This document shows positions 18,760 to 27,522 of a DNA stretch of 64,000 bases, piece after piece. This stretch comes from Acidobacteriia bacterium UBA6623 (GTDB taxonomy: Bacteria; Acidobacteriota; Terriglobia; Bryobacterales; UBA6623), in contig DJHJ01000014.1 in NCBI GenBank assembly GCA_002433055.1, positions 196,083 through 260,082 on the forward strand. Reading direction: 5' to 3'. The notes under the pieces are model-generated. The model had not been told where the DNA came from, did no database searches, and worked only from the letters and a program-made list of their open reading frames with translations. Positions within the stretch are counted from its first letter, which is position 1; each line of letters opens with the position of its first letter. The translations under genes were made by a program, and so were the position numbers.

Positions 18760-19650
18760 CTATCCCTTTACTTCTACGCCAGCCCAGTCTTCGAGTAGTT
18801 TGACAGCTGAGCAAAAATCCTCGTCCCCCTGTCCGCGTGCAATACTGGCACCGAAAAGTTGATGAACTAGCGATGTGGATGGTAGAGGAACATGCAATTC
18901 GTGACCCGAATCGAGCATCAGTCCAATATCTTTGTGCATCCACTTGAGCGGGAAGGCAGCTTCAAAGTCTCTCTTAAAGATGTAGGGAGCTTTAAAGCTA
19001 ATCAATCCTGCTTTCGCGGCACTTTTATCGAGAACCTCGAACATCAGCTTGGGATCAACTCCAGCTTTCTTAGCAAGTACCATGCCCTCAATAAAACCTT
19101 GCATCATATTACATAGAACTAAGTTCTGAGAAAGTTTTGCATGTAGTCCCATCCCTTGTCTGCCGCAATAGAACAGGGTTTTGCCCATGGGTAGAAAATT
19201 TTCACGTACACTCTGAAATACTTTCTTGCGACCTCCGATCATGAAAGTTAAGGTGCCGCCTTCCGCGCCTGGAGTTGAGCCCGTACAGGGAGCATCCAGA
19301 AAGAATGCACCTTTCGTTTCAAATTTTTTTGCGATGCGACGTGCTACTGATGGAGCGATCGTACTACAATCAGCGATCACCTTTCCTTTTCGAACTCCTT
19401 TGAAGACTCCATCTACACCAAGGAGCACCTCTTCGGACATCTCCGAATTACCTACGCACAGGAAAATGCAGTCTGCAAATTTTCCTACTTCTTTTGGCGT
19501 TTTACAAAAAACACCCTTGTGGCTCTTTGCCAGACGGCGAGCCTTTGCAGCAGTATGACTCCACAAGGCTACCTCATGTCCCGCATCTAGTAAATTGCGT
19601 GCCATCGGGTAACCCATCAAACCGAGTCCAAGAAATCCAAGTTTAGCCAT
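18760..19650 (-). CDS. 2-hydroxy-3-oxopropionate (tartronate semialdehyde) reductase / 3-hydroxyisobutyrate dehydrogenase family
   Basis: 296 aa of the beta-hydroxyacid dehydrogenase family. It has the Rossmann 'GFLGLGLMGYPMARNLL' at the N-terminus, the substrate motif 'DAPCTGSTPGAEGGTLTFMIGG', and the catalytic lysine region 'LSQNLVLCNMMQG' (the catalytic Lys is the one in 'HAKLSQN'). A ribosome site (AGAAGGAAC) precedes the ATG. It is divergent from a 2-hydroxyacid dehydrogenase and a glycerate 2-kinase, so reduction of tartronate semialdehyde to D-glycerate is the favoured reaction; the family alone does not fix the substrate. Confidence 0.85.
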   Translation of the reverse strand: MAKLGFLGLGLMGYPMARNLLDAGHEVALWSHTAAKARRLAKSHKGVFCKTPKEVGKFADCIFLCVGNSEMSEEVLLGVDGVFKGVRKGKVIADCSTIAPSVARRIAKKFETKGAFFLDAPCTGSTPGAEGGTLTFMIGGRKKVFQSVRENFLPMGKTLFYCGRQGMGLHAKLSQNLVLCNMMQGFIEGMVLAKKAGVDPKLMFEVLDKSAAKAGLISFKAPYIFKRDFEAAFPLKWMHKDIGLMLDSGHELHVPLPSTSLVHQLFGASIARGQGDEDFCSAVKLLEDWAGVEVKG

Positions 19651-19721
19651 ATAAGTTCCTTCTCCCTTAAGTTTTTCAATTGTACGATCTTATAACCCTA
19701 TGAGACAATGTCGAACGAATC

Positions 19722-20705
19722 ATGGGTAGCAGGATTCTAGTTTCAAAACGTATTTATCCCGAAGCTGTGGAGTATCTTTGCGAACGGGCTGATGTCGAAT
19801 ATCATGATTCGGACAAGAGCTATCCAGCAGAGGAATTACTCAGACATCTTTCTGATAAAGAGGGTGTCATTAGTCAATTGACGGATCGATTTTCCGAAGA
19901 AGTGGTGGCGGCTTTACCTTCTTTGAAGGTTATCGCCAATGTGGCTGTCGGCTTTGACAATATAGATGTGGAAGCGGCGACAAGACATGGTATTGCAGTA
20001 ACTAATACGCCGGATGTATTGACGCAGACTACTGCAGATTTGGCCTTTGCTTTGCTTTTTGCAGCAGCACGGCGAGTGAGTGAATCCGAGCGTTTCTTGC
20101 GTGCTGGTCACTGGCAAGGTTGGGGCATCGATCAGTTTTGTGGGTCAGACATCCATCACAGCACTCTGGGTATTCTCGGGATGGGTCGAATTGGCCAAGC
20201 CCTGGCTCGTCGTGCAAACGGTTTTGATATGAGAGTGGTGTATCACGATGCTGTTCGCGCACCTGAAGACATTGAACAAGAATTACGACTCACTTTTGTA
20301 CCTTTTGAAACTCTCCTCTCCGAAGCTGATTTTGTTAGCCTTCACGTCCCACTTGTGCCTACGACCCGGCACTTGATGAGTACTCCACAATTCGCGCTAA
20401 TGAAAAAAACGGCTGTCTTAGTCAATACATCGCGAGGGCCAGTGATTGATGAAGTTGCATTAGCGGAAGCTCTTGCCTGTGAAGAAATTGCGGCAGCAGG
20501 TTTGGACGTTTTTGAAAATGAACCGGACATCCAACCAAAGTTGCTCGAATTAGAAAATGTTGTCTTGACACCTCATATTGCCAGTGCATCGCATACAACG
20601 CGCAGCAAGATGTGCATGATGGCAGCTGAGAATGCTCTATCGGCTCTAGCGGGCAATCGCCCCCCAAATCTCATAAACCAAGATCTCTTTCCGGATCTTG
20701 GATGA
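19722..20705 (+). CDS. D-2-hydroxyacid dehydrogenase (glyoxylate/hydroxypyruvate reductase-like)
   Basis: 327 aa of the D-isomer-specific 2-hydroxyacid dehydrogenases. The cofactor motif is 'GILGMGRIGQALARRA' (~residues 149-163). The catalytic Arg lies in 'NTSRGPVIDE', the Glu in 'GLDVFENEP' and the His in 'LTPHIASAS'. It lies 9 bases upstream of the glycerate 2-kinase, supporting a role in producing D-glycerate from hydroxypyruvate or handling glyoxylate. Confidence 0.88.
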   Translation: MGSRILVSKRIYPEAVEYLCERADVEYHDSDKSYPAEELLRHLSDKEGVISQLTDRFSEEVVAALPSLKVIANVAVGFDNIDVEAATRHGIAVTNTPDVLTQTTADLAFALLFAAARRVSESERFLRAGHWQGWGIDQFCGSDIHHSTLGILGMGRIGQALARRANGFDMRVVYHDAVRAPEDIEQELRLTFVPFETLLSEADFVSLHVPLVPTTRHLMSTPQFALMKKTAVLVNTSRGPVIDEVALAEALACEEIAAAGLDVFENEPDIQPKLLELENVVLTPHIASASHTTRSKMCMMAAENALSALAGNRPPNLINQDLFPDLG

Positions 20706-20714
20706 GTAAAACAG

Positions 20715-22022
20715 GTGAGAATTGTGAAAGATGACCTGCGACAGATTTTTCTCCATGCGTTGGAAGACCTTTCGCTTGATAAAGTGATGCCGCGACGCAT
20801 CAAATGCCAAGCCGATCTACTTATTGTTGGTGAGGTGCGTGTCGACCTTTCCGAATATCAAAAAATTACTTGCATTTCAATCGGCAAGGCCGCGGTGCAG
20901 ATGGCAGAACAGTTTATCTGCATTGTCAAACCACGTGAAGTTGCTGGGATAGTCGTTAGTCCTGATATACCAGAAAAAACAATACCCAACTTTCTCCACT
21001 ACAACGGTGGACACCCTTATCCAAATGCAGAAAGTTTGCAGGCTGCATCGACAATTCTCGAATTTGTTAGTGATCTTAACCGTGAGGATTTAGTTGTCTA
21101 TCTTTTGTCTGGTGGTGGTTCAGCAATTTGTGAAAAGCCAATTTCGACGGATATTTCACTTAAAGATCTCCAGGAGTTTTTTCACCTGCTGGTCACATGT
21201 GGTGCAAACATCGTCGAGATGAATATTTTGCGTAAGCATTTTTCTGCCATCAAGGGAGGACGTTTAGCCGAAAGAGCCAATCCCGCTGCTCAGGTGACAT
21301 TTTATGTTTCGGATGTGCCACTCGACCAACCTTCGACGGTTGCGTCCGGTCCGACTATGCCTGATGAATCGACTGTTGAAGATTGTTATCAATTAAGCCA
21401 AAATCTCAAGTTGGCTGGACAGCTCCCATCATCGATCCAGCAGATGTTTGACAAAAAGAAAATCCCTGAAACTCCGTCATTGGAGAGCGAAAACTTCAGT
21501 CGAAGTAGTTGGCATATGTTACTTGGCAATAAAGATGGTGTGGATGTGTTGCACGAACAAGTTACCTCTCGAGGATGGATTGTGGAGCAAGATCTTTCCG
21601 TTGACGATTGGCCTTATGAGATTGCTGTTCGCCATCTTCTGGAGCATTTGGAAAACATGCGTCGAAATAACCCAGGTGAGACTGTGGCGTTGCTGACAGG
21701 TGGTGAGTTAAGTGTCCCGGTCATCGGTGATGGTATGGGTGGTCGAAATCAAGCATTTGTATTGTCCTGTGTTCATCACATAGCAGGACAGAATATTGCG
21801 ATTCTTAGTGCCGGCACTGATGGCATAGATGGCAATTCGCCTGCTGCTGGTGCAGTGGCTGATGGTGAAACCCTTGCTAGGGCTAGTACTGCTGGTATGT
21901 CTGTCAGCGATTTCGAGCGTCGTTCAGACTCTTTTCACTTCTTTGAAAAACTGGATGATCTTTTAATTACTGGGCCAACTGGGAATAATATCCGCGATCT
22001 GAGAGTGATGGTGGCCTGGTAG
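20715..22022 (+). CDS. Glycerate 2-kinase, MOFRL family
   Basis: 435 aa, GTG start. It shows 'ISIGKAAVQMAEQF' (~residue 53), the phosphate-binding 'YLLSGGGSAICEKP' (~130), 'KHFSAIKGGRLAE' and the C-terminal MOFRL domain 'TGGELSVPVIGDGMGGRNQAF' (split at Gly ~335) with 'SAGTDGIDGNSPAAGAVADG'. These enzymes convert D-glycerate to 2-phosphoglycerate. It sits next to the hydroxyacid dehydrogenase and opposite the tartronate semialdehyde reductase, forming a compact glycerate-assimilation locus. Confidence 0.92.
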   Translation: MRIVKDDLRQIFLHALEDLSLDKVMPRRIKCQADLLIVGEVRVDLSEYQKITCISIGKAAVQMAEQFICIVKPREVAGIVVSPDIPEKTIPNFLHYNGGHPYPNAESLQAASTILEFVSDLNREDLVVYLLSGGGSAICEKPISTDISLKDLQEFFHLLVTCGANIVEMNILRKHFSAIKGGRLAERANPAAQVTFYVSDVPLDQPSTVASGPTMPDESTVEDCYQLSQNLKLAGQLPSSIQQMFDKKKIPETPSLESENFSRSSWHMLLGNKDGVDVLHEQVTSRGWIVEQDLSVDDWPYEIAVRHLLEHLENMRRNNPGETVALLTGGELSVPVIGDGMGGRNQAFVLSCVHHIAGQNIAILSAGTDGIDGNSPAAGAVADGETLARASTAGMSVSDFERRSDSFHFFEKLDDLLITGPTGNNIRDLRVMVAW

Positions 22023-22120
22023 CTGAGATGGACGTGTATTTTCGGCGTAATGCCACCAGCACCTTTAATTTTGGCTTCTACTCTCACACCAGTAGATAAC
22101 CGTACTATTACACTGAAGTA

Positions 22121-23023
22121 ATGATTTGCAAGTCATGGCGTTGTTCCTTACACGGTGGTCATAGCGGTACGTTCTGCGAACATGCAGAAGGAAGTCTCGA
22201 AGAAGTCCTTGAGGCTGCTGTGGTTAATGGTTACCACACTTTTGGTGTTAGCGAACATGTTCCACGAACTGAATCACGGTTTTTGTATTCGACGGAGCAA
22301 GAAAAAGGCTTCACTGTCCAACGCCTTGAGAAGGAATTTCGGAATTATACAAAAGTAATTGGAGAATTAGCTAATCAGTTTGCTGACCGTCTAATAGTAC
22401 TGAGAGGGTTTGAAACTGAAGTGGTGCCCACTAGTGATTACCGCGAGAGGATGATTGCCTATCGTCAATCGGGTGATTTCGACTACATGGTTGGATCAGT
22501 GCATCACGTAGAGGAAGTTTTGATTGATGGACCAACTGAGGAGTTCCGACTCATATGCGATGGCTTAGGTGGTCTGGAAGCACTCTCGATTCGCTACTAC
22601 GAAACGGTGGCTGAGATGATAGAGGTGCTCAGTCCTGAAGTTGTTGGACATCTTGACCTAGTCCGAAAAAATGCTGATCTTGACGTTAGTCTTGACACTC
22701 CTAGAATTCGCCGTGCGGCTGACAGAGCACTCGAAGCTACTCGTAGTTGTGGTGCCATTCTTGATCTAAATACGGCCGGCTATCGCAAGGGGTTAGGTAC
22801 ACCCTATCCTGCACCATGGTTGGTTAAAAGAGCGAACACTATGGATATCCCATTTTGCTTCGGAGATGACTCTCATGGGCCGTCTCAGGTTGCAGCAGGC
22901 ATAGAAAATGGTCGTGTTTATTTACTGGAGAATGGAGTGAAAGAAATCACTGTGCTAACTCGACCTGAGGGTTCCGATTCGAGTACCCCGGTCGAAAAGA
23001 GAGTGGTGTCCCTGTACGGATAA
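22121..23023 (+). CDS. PHP-domain phosphoesterase, HisK-type histidinol-phosphatase family
   Basis: 300 aa. N-terminal 'CSLHGGHSGTFCEHAEG' and 'FGVSEHVPR' provide the metal-binding histidines of the PHP fold. Later 'GSVHHVEEVLIDG', 'GHLDLVRK' and 'FGDDSHGPSQVA' supply the remaining His/Asp ligands. This layout matches monofunctional HisK histidinol-phosphate phosphatases (histidine biosynthesis), but PHP enzymes vary in substrate and no his genes are nearby. No clear ribosome site; the start could also be a few codons downstream. Confidence 0.78.
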   Translation: MICKSWRCSLHGGHSGTFCEHAEGSLEEVLEAAVVNGYHTFGVSEHVPRTESRFLYSTEQEKGFTVQRLEKEFRNYTKVIGELANQFADRLIVLRGFETEVVPTSDYRERMIAYRQSGDFDYMVGSVHHVEEVLIDGPTEEFRLICDGLGGLEALSIRYYETVAEMIEVLSPEVVGHLDLVRKNADLDVSLDTPRIRRAADRALEATRSCGAILDLNTAGYRKGLGTPYPAPWLVKRANTMDIPFCFGDDSHGPSQVAAGIENGRVYLLENGVKEITVLTRPEGSDSSTPVEKRVVSLYG

Positions 23024-23058
23024 GTTCTGATGTCGCGGGCTCCTTGGAGAGCCCTCTC

Positions 23059-23829
23059 CTACAACTTTCGTATGGCTTCAGTGTGTGTTTTCAAAGCTGT
23101 TGAGTAAACTCCATAGTCCACGTTGTAGGAAATAACGTTGAAACCTACACCTATCCAATCGCGAGCTTGTTCCAGTGTGCTCGGCTGAATACCTGCACTT
23201 TTGCCGTGACGCTTTGCTGCATCGGCGACTCTCTGTAGGGTGTCAACAAAAACCGGATTTTCGAGCTGTCCCACGATTCCCATTGATTGGCTTAAATCGT
23301 AGTGGCCCACCCACAAGTTATCGACACCTGGCAGGGAAGCTATGGCGTCTAATTCATTGAGAGCTTCTGTGCTTTCGATCTGACAGAGGAAGATGTTTGA
23401 TTCATTGGCCGCAGACATGTATTCCATTGGTTCTGGCCGGACATAGTCATTTTGTGCTCCACCTAATCCGAGGCCGCGATTCCCGTCAGGCATAAAACGT
23501 AGGGCTGCAATAACTTGGCGAGCCTGTTCTGAAGACTTCACATTAGGGACCATCACACCTTGCGCACCTGCGTCCATCACTCTTGCGATGAAATGGTAGT
23601 CCGCGCATGGAACACGCACGATCGGAGTTACTGGAGTGCTTTTGAACCATGCTAATAAGTCACAAATGTTGGTGAAGCCGAGACCGCTGTGCTCCATATC
23701 AAGTAGGGCGAAATCGACTCCTGACGCCTCGAGAGTTTTTGCTATTCCTCTGGTCCCAAATTCCATAATCATATGGCCCACTGGGATTTTCCCTTCAGCT
23801 AACCGCTGACGAATCAAATTAGATTTCAT
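23059..23829 (-). CDS. HpcH/HpaI-type class II 2-keto-3-deoxy-acid aldolase
   Basis: 256 aa TIM-barrel aldolase. Likely active-site residues are the His of 'DMEHSGLGF', the Arg of 'PIVRVPCAD', the Glu of 'CQIESTEAL' (metal) and the Asp of 'VGHYDLSQS' (metal). The family cleaves 2-keto-3-deoxy acids to pyruvate plus an aldehyde. The ATG at 23829 is chosen because it overlaps the stop of the upstream dehydrogenase as ATGA and has GGAAG 5 bases upstream. The coupling suggests joint work on sugar-acid breakdown products. Confidence 0.87.
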   Translation of the reverse strand: MKSNLIRQRLAEGKIPVGHMIMEFGTRGIAKTLEASGVDFALLDMEHSGLGFTNICDLLAWFKSTPVTPIVRVPCADYHFIARVMDAGAQGVMVPNVKSSEQARQVIAALRFMPDGNRGLGLGGAQNDYVRPEPMEYMSAANESNIFLCQIESTEALNELDAIASLPGVDNLWVGHYDLSQSMGIVGQLENPVFVDTLQRVADAAKRHGKSAGIQPSTLEQARDWIGVGFNVISYNVDYGVYSTALKTHTEAIRKL

Positions 23830-24869
23830 TGAGACTTCCATGAAAGCTTAGCTCGAACACCTGGTCGGTCTACGGCATCACGATTTGCCAGACAATCGGG
23901 AGCTTTTCCCTCGTAGACATTCCGTACGTTTCGGCAAGCGTCGAGAGGTATATCACGGATACTTTCTTCACACCATGCTATCGAGTGGGGGGCAACAACT
24001 ACATTGTCGAGTCGAAGTAGTGGATTGTCTTTCGGGACAGGTTCTTTTTCAAAAACATCGAGACCTGCGCCTGCAATTTTCTTTTGCTGTAGCACTTCTA
24101 TCAGTGCTTCTTCATTGACGATTGGCCCACGTGCAGTGTTGATTAGGAAAGCACTAGGTTTCATCAATGCAAGCTCCTCGGCTCCCACCAAGCCTTCGGT
24201 GTGTTTATTTAACGGTGCATTGATTGTCAAGAAATCGCTTTCTCGCATTAGGGTCGGTAAGTCGACCAACTCTACGCCCATTTTTTCTGCCTGTTCTTTG
24301 GTGACGAATGGGTCATAGCCAATCAAGCCACCGAAACCAATTCCACGAGCCATGCGCAATAGCTCTCCAGCGATATTGCCAAGCCCTATCGAACCCAGTG
24401 TTCGTCCCTCAATGCATATACTTCTGCATTTATCTGGACGCCACTGGCCCGCACGCGTTCGGGTATCGAAGGTTCTTATATCCTTAGCGACAGCCAGAAT
24501 TAGTGCGATAATTCCCTCTGCTACCGGTCTGCGTACTGCATTAGGTGTGATCGCCAGTAAGACATCAGCTTCGGTACAAGCAGGAACGTTAATGCGATCG
24601 AAACCAACTCCCCAACGAGACAGACAGGATAGTCGTTTGAGACCTCTAAAGCTTTCTGGCGGAAAATGGTACCCAAGAACTATTAAGGCGTCATAATTGT
24701 CGATAATCTCCGGATCAGCAATTCCTCCCGTATCGGGGAGTACGTCCCACTTTAGGTTAGGCAGTGCCGTAAAGATTTTTGCCGCTGACTTTTCTGCGGC
24801 CTCTGTGGTTTGTGGGTTATCGAATACATCGGCTGTGAATCCAACGTGAAATGTTTTCTGTATTGACAT
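23826..24869 (-). CDS. D-2-hydroxyacid dehydrogenase family protein
   Basis: 347 aa. The cofactor motif is 'GSIGLGNIAGELLRMA' (~residues 160-175), the catalytic Arg lies in 'NTARGPIVNE', the Glu in 'GLDVFEKEP' and the His in 'VVAPHSIAWCEE'. It is the second such enzyme in the window and is distinct from the one beside glycerate kinase. Translationally coupled to the HpaI-type aldolase, so it probably oxidises or reduces the aldolase's hydroxyacid product. Divergent from thiE. Confidence 0.87.
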   Translation of the reverse strand: MSIQKTFHVGFTADVFDNPQTTEAAEKSAAKIFTALPNLKWDVLPDTGGIADPEIIDNYDALIVLGYHFPPESFRGLKRLSCLSRWGVGFDRINVPACTEADVLLAITPNAVRRPVAEGIIALILAVAKDIRTFDTRTRAGQWRPDKCRSICIEGRTLGSIGLGNIAGELLRMARGIGFGGLIGYDPFVTKEQAEKMGVELVDLPTLMRESDFLTINAPLNKHTEGLVGAEELALMKPSAFLINTARGPIVNEEALIEVLQQKKIAGAGLDVFEKEPVPKDNPLLRLDNVVVAPHSIAWCEESIRDIPLDACRNVRNVYEGKAPDCLANRDAVDRPGVRAKLSWKSQ

Positions 24870-25037
24870 AGGTCTATTTGCTTTCAGGCGTGTACCAATC
24901 CAACTTGATCCTGATCCGATTGCACTGGTGACAGGACACTAATCAGGTAGAGTAGAACTGTGAACATAGCGAGATAGAACACGTCATTGTACACCTTTAA
25001 CACTAATTCAGGTAAACCTGGTTCCGAGATACTATTG

Positions 25038-25721
25038 ATGCAAAGTTCCCATTCAGGTGTCGCACACAATAGCTGTTTTCCAGCTTTCTATCCCATCATT
25101 GACACATCGGTGGCCTTGTCGGCTGGAATTACCTCAGAGTCTGTTGCAAAAGCACTGGTGCGAGCTGGTGTTAGAGTTGCGCAGTTTCGCCACAAGGGGA
25201 ATTACGATAGTGAGATCATCCATTTAGCTGAGAAAGTTGGTAATATTCTGCACGAATTTAACGCTTTGTACATTGTTAACGATCGACCTGATGTTGCACT
25301 TTGTGTGGGAGCCGATGGTGTCCATGTCGGGCAGGACGATCTTCCTCCAGTTGCGGTGCGAACTGTATTCGAAGCCCTGCCAATTCAAAAGACTATGACG
25401 ATTGGCCTTTCTGTTCACAATGAGCAGCAACTGAGACAGGCTGATCTCGCTCCCCTAGACTATTTGGCGATAGGTCCGATTTTTACGACGAACTCAAAGA
25501 GAAACCCAGATCCTACGATTGGTCTTGAAGAACTACACCGTTTGCGAGCATTGACTTCCAAACATGTTGTCGCTATAGGAGGTATTACTCGTGAAAATGC
25601 TCGGGAAGTTTTTGCGGCAGGGGCTGATTCCGTGGCTGTGATATCAGATTTCATAAGCTCCGATATCGATGATCGTCTTTCCGAGTGGTCACGAGTCGTC
25701 AAGTTTAGTACGGCAAGCTAG
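25038..25721 (+). CDS. thiE: Thiamine-phosphate synthase
   Basis: ThiE (227 aa) joins HMP-pyrophosphate and thiazole phosphate. Motifs: 'AQFRHKG' (phosphate/pyrophosphate binding), 'YIVNDRPDVAL', 'GVHVGQDDLPP', 'AIGPIFTT' and 'VAIGGITREN'. The ATG at 25038 is preferred to the TTG at 24987. The upstream 168 bases lack the conserved CUGAGA and other TPP-riboswitch core elements, so no riboswitch is called. No other thi gene is adjacent. Confidence 0.92.
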   Translation: MQSSHSGVAHNSCFPAFYPIIDTSVALSAGITSESVAKALVRAGVRVAQFRHKGNYDSEIIHLAEKVGNILHEFNALYIVNDRPDVALCVGADGVHVGQDDLPPVAVRTVFEALPIQKTMTIGLSVHNEQQLRQADLAPLDYLAIGPIFTTNSKRNPDPTIGLEELHRLRALTSKHVVAIGGITRENAREVFAAGADSVAVISDFISSDIDDRLSEWSRVVKFSTAS

Positions 25722-25794
25722 CGACAGATAGGTGAGTTTCATTGACAGCAGAGTTTTGATTACACAGAATTGGACGGAGTCACAATAGGAGATC

Positions 25795-26163
25795 ATGTAC
25801 AACGCCAAGCTGTTAAATCACTTTCAGTATCCGCGCAATGTTGGTCACCTGGATGGTGCCAATGTAGAGGTAGAGGTATGCAACCCTATTTGCGGCGATA
25901 TTCTCAGGCTATCCGCATATATTCGAGAAGATCACATAGATGCAATTCGATACCTCGCCCGCGGATGTACTGCATCCATCGCGGTGGGTTCAGCACTGAC
26001 TGAGATACTCTCAGGCCAGAAAGTTGACCGACTCGATTTTGTGACTAAGAGACAGGTTGAAGAGATGGTGGGTGGATTGCCACAAGAATCGAAACATGCA
26101 GCAGTTTTAGCCATAGATGCAGTGAAGGCTCTACGACGTAAAGTTTGCGACGAGTTGCGTTGA
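25795..26163 (+). CDS. IscU/NifU-N-like Fe-S scaffold protein, third ligand cysteine missing
   Basis: 122 aa with the IscU fold signatures 'HFQYPRNVGHLDGANVEV', 'NPICGDILRL' (Cys33 and its neighbouring Asp) and 'RGCTASIAVGSALTEIL' (Cys58). The site of the third cluster-ligand cysteine in IscU (the 'HC..LA..A' helix) reads 'KHAAVLAIDAV', so it is Ala here. An extra Cys29 and Cys118 exist. The family assembles Fe-S clusters on a scaffold; whether this variant is active, regulatory or a carrier is open. No iscS/sufS partner is adjacent. Confidence 0.82.
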   Translation: MYNAKLLNHFQYPRNVGHLDGANVEVEVCNPICGDILRLSAYIREDHIDAIRYLARGCTASIAVGSALTEILSGQKVDRLDFVTKRQVEEMVGGLPQESKHAAVLAIDAVKALRRKVCDELR

Positions 26164-26180
26164 GTTAGATTGCTACTTAA

Positions 26181-27395
26181 TCACCAGGGACGGACGCTCT
26201 TTAGGGAGATTATTTCCCCTGTTTCTCGTTCTGTGATATCTATTTTCTCTCCGTGACATTCTATACTCTCTACCCCTTGGTAACCGTCTGGAATTTCTGT
26301 TATGAATGCCAGGTACCGTGCAGTTAAACGGTTGCGACCTTCGATCCAACGGTATTGACGAACACCGTAGAGTTTCCCTTCATCGACTACTTTTTTCATG
26401 GAACCTGCAAATGGCGTCGTTCCAAACTCAAGACCACGGGCGATGACTTTACCGTTCCACGGGAACACATCAATGCTTTGATTTTCTTGCCAATCGGCAA
26501 TCCAAGGGAAATCTTCCGTTTTCCATATGTACCCAATCAACACTCGAAGATCTTTGTTAAAAGCAGTGAAATAGGATTCTTCTCGAGAAGGATCCATGAG
26601 TATTCCATAGTATGTACCAGTGTTGGGTGGAGCTTGCATTTCTCGAAGACTGACTTTTTTACCCTCGCGCGAAGTTCCGATTGGCCAATGGAGTGGGCCA
26701 GCTCGCAATGAGTTGTGGTCTTCGATGGGTGGACGTACCTCTCCTCGAGTCCCCGACATATCCAGCACATTGCGTCCTGGCGTGACAAAAGGAGGCCCGA
26801 ACGTTACGTGTTGTACCCAGTGTGCTGGTCGCCCAAACGCGGTCTGACTCTCGACCCACTCTTCAACATAAAGCACTGTTTCATTGGCTGCCAGTGTTAG
26901 TGTGCGGCCAACCTTGTACTGTGTTTTAGGTAGATAAGTGGAATATGAGAATTGAACTTTGTTCGCAGTAGTCTCGACCTTGTCTTTGTTCCATTGCACC
27001 ATCAAGGCTTCGCCATGCACACCTAGACCATTTTTAAATTCCTGATTTGACGGAGCGCCGAAGAGTGGGAAATTAAGTAAATGACCCATATAGCCGGCTG
27101 TGAGTATCCGGTCACTGCCCTTTCCGTATAACATGTCATGTTTGATCGGGTTGTAGTTTCCCGGGTCAATCGTTTGGTAATGATGGACCAGCATCGGGTT
27201 GACGGACTTGCGAGGATCGTCTGATTTCAAGCGAATCTCTGCGATGTGTCCGGCGCCGCGTAGCGCTCCAATCCGAACCAATTTGTTTTCCAGAATGTAA
27301 GCCGAACGGCCATGAATATGATCTTCAGAGAATGTCGTTTTTTGTGCTGCAACGACATTGCATCCCGTGAGAAGAATGAGTAGTACCCTAGTCAT
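26181..27395 (-). CDS. Predicted lipoprotein, possible galactose-mutarotase-fold domain
   Basis: 404 aa from the ATG at 27395. This start gives a short signal peptide 'MTRVLLILLTGC' with a lipobox (L-T-G-C), so an outer-membrane or periplasmic lipoprotein is likely. The body is beta-rich with 'SYSTYLPKTQYKVGRTLTL', 'LYVEEWVES' and 'HWVQHVTFGPPFV', reminiscent of aldose-1-epimerase/carbohydrate-binding folds. I do not recognise a named family. A sugar-binding or -modifying role is only suggested by fold impression. Confidence 0.6.
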   Translation of the reverse strand: MTRVLLILLTGCNVVAAQKTTFSEDHIHGRSAYILENKLVRIGALRGAGHIAEIRLKSDDPRKSVNPMLVHHYQTIDPGNYNPIKHDMLYGKGSDRILTAGYMGHLLNFPLFGAPSNQEFKNGLGVHGEALMVQWNKDKVETTANKVQFSYSTYLPKTQYKVGRTLTLAANETVLYVEEWVESQTAFGRPAHWVQHVTFGPPFVTPGRNVLDMSGTRGEVRPPIEDHNSLRAGPLHWPIGTSREGKKVSLREMQAPPNTGTYYGILMDPSREESYFTAFNKDLRVLIGYIWKTEDFPWIADWQENQSIDVFPWNGKVIARGLEFGTTPFAGSMKKVVDEGKLYGVRQYRWIEGRNRLTARYLAFITEIPDGYQGVESIECHGEKIDITERETGEIISLKSVRPW

Positions 27396-27522
27396 ATCGA
27401 TTGCATTTGATGTTATAGACTCTAATCTGTTGAAGGTTCCCATTTCATAGTTGCGGCAAAGTGTTCATATTTTGTGGCTATTTGTGAATTGCGGATAGAG
27501 GCAAAGTGTTTTTTGTTGTTAA

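Noticed and set aside
24870..25037. TPP riboswitch before thiE
   Set aside because: The conserved CUGAGA and pyrophosphate-site elements are not present in the upstream region.
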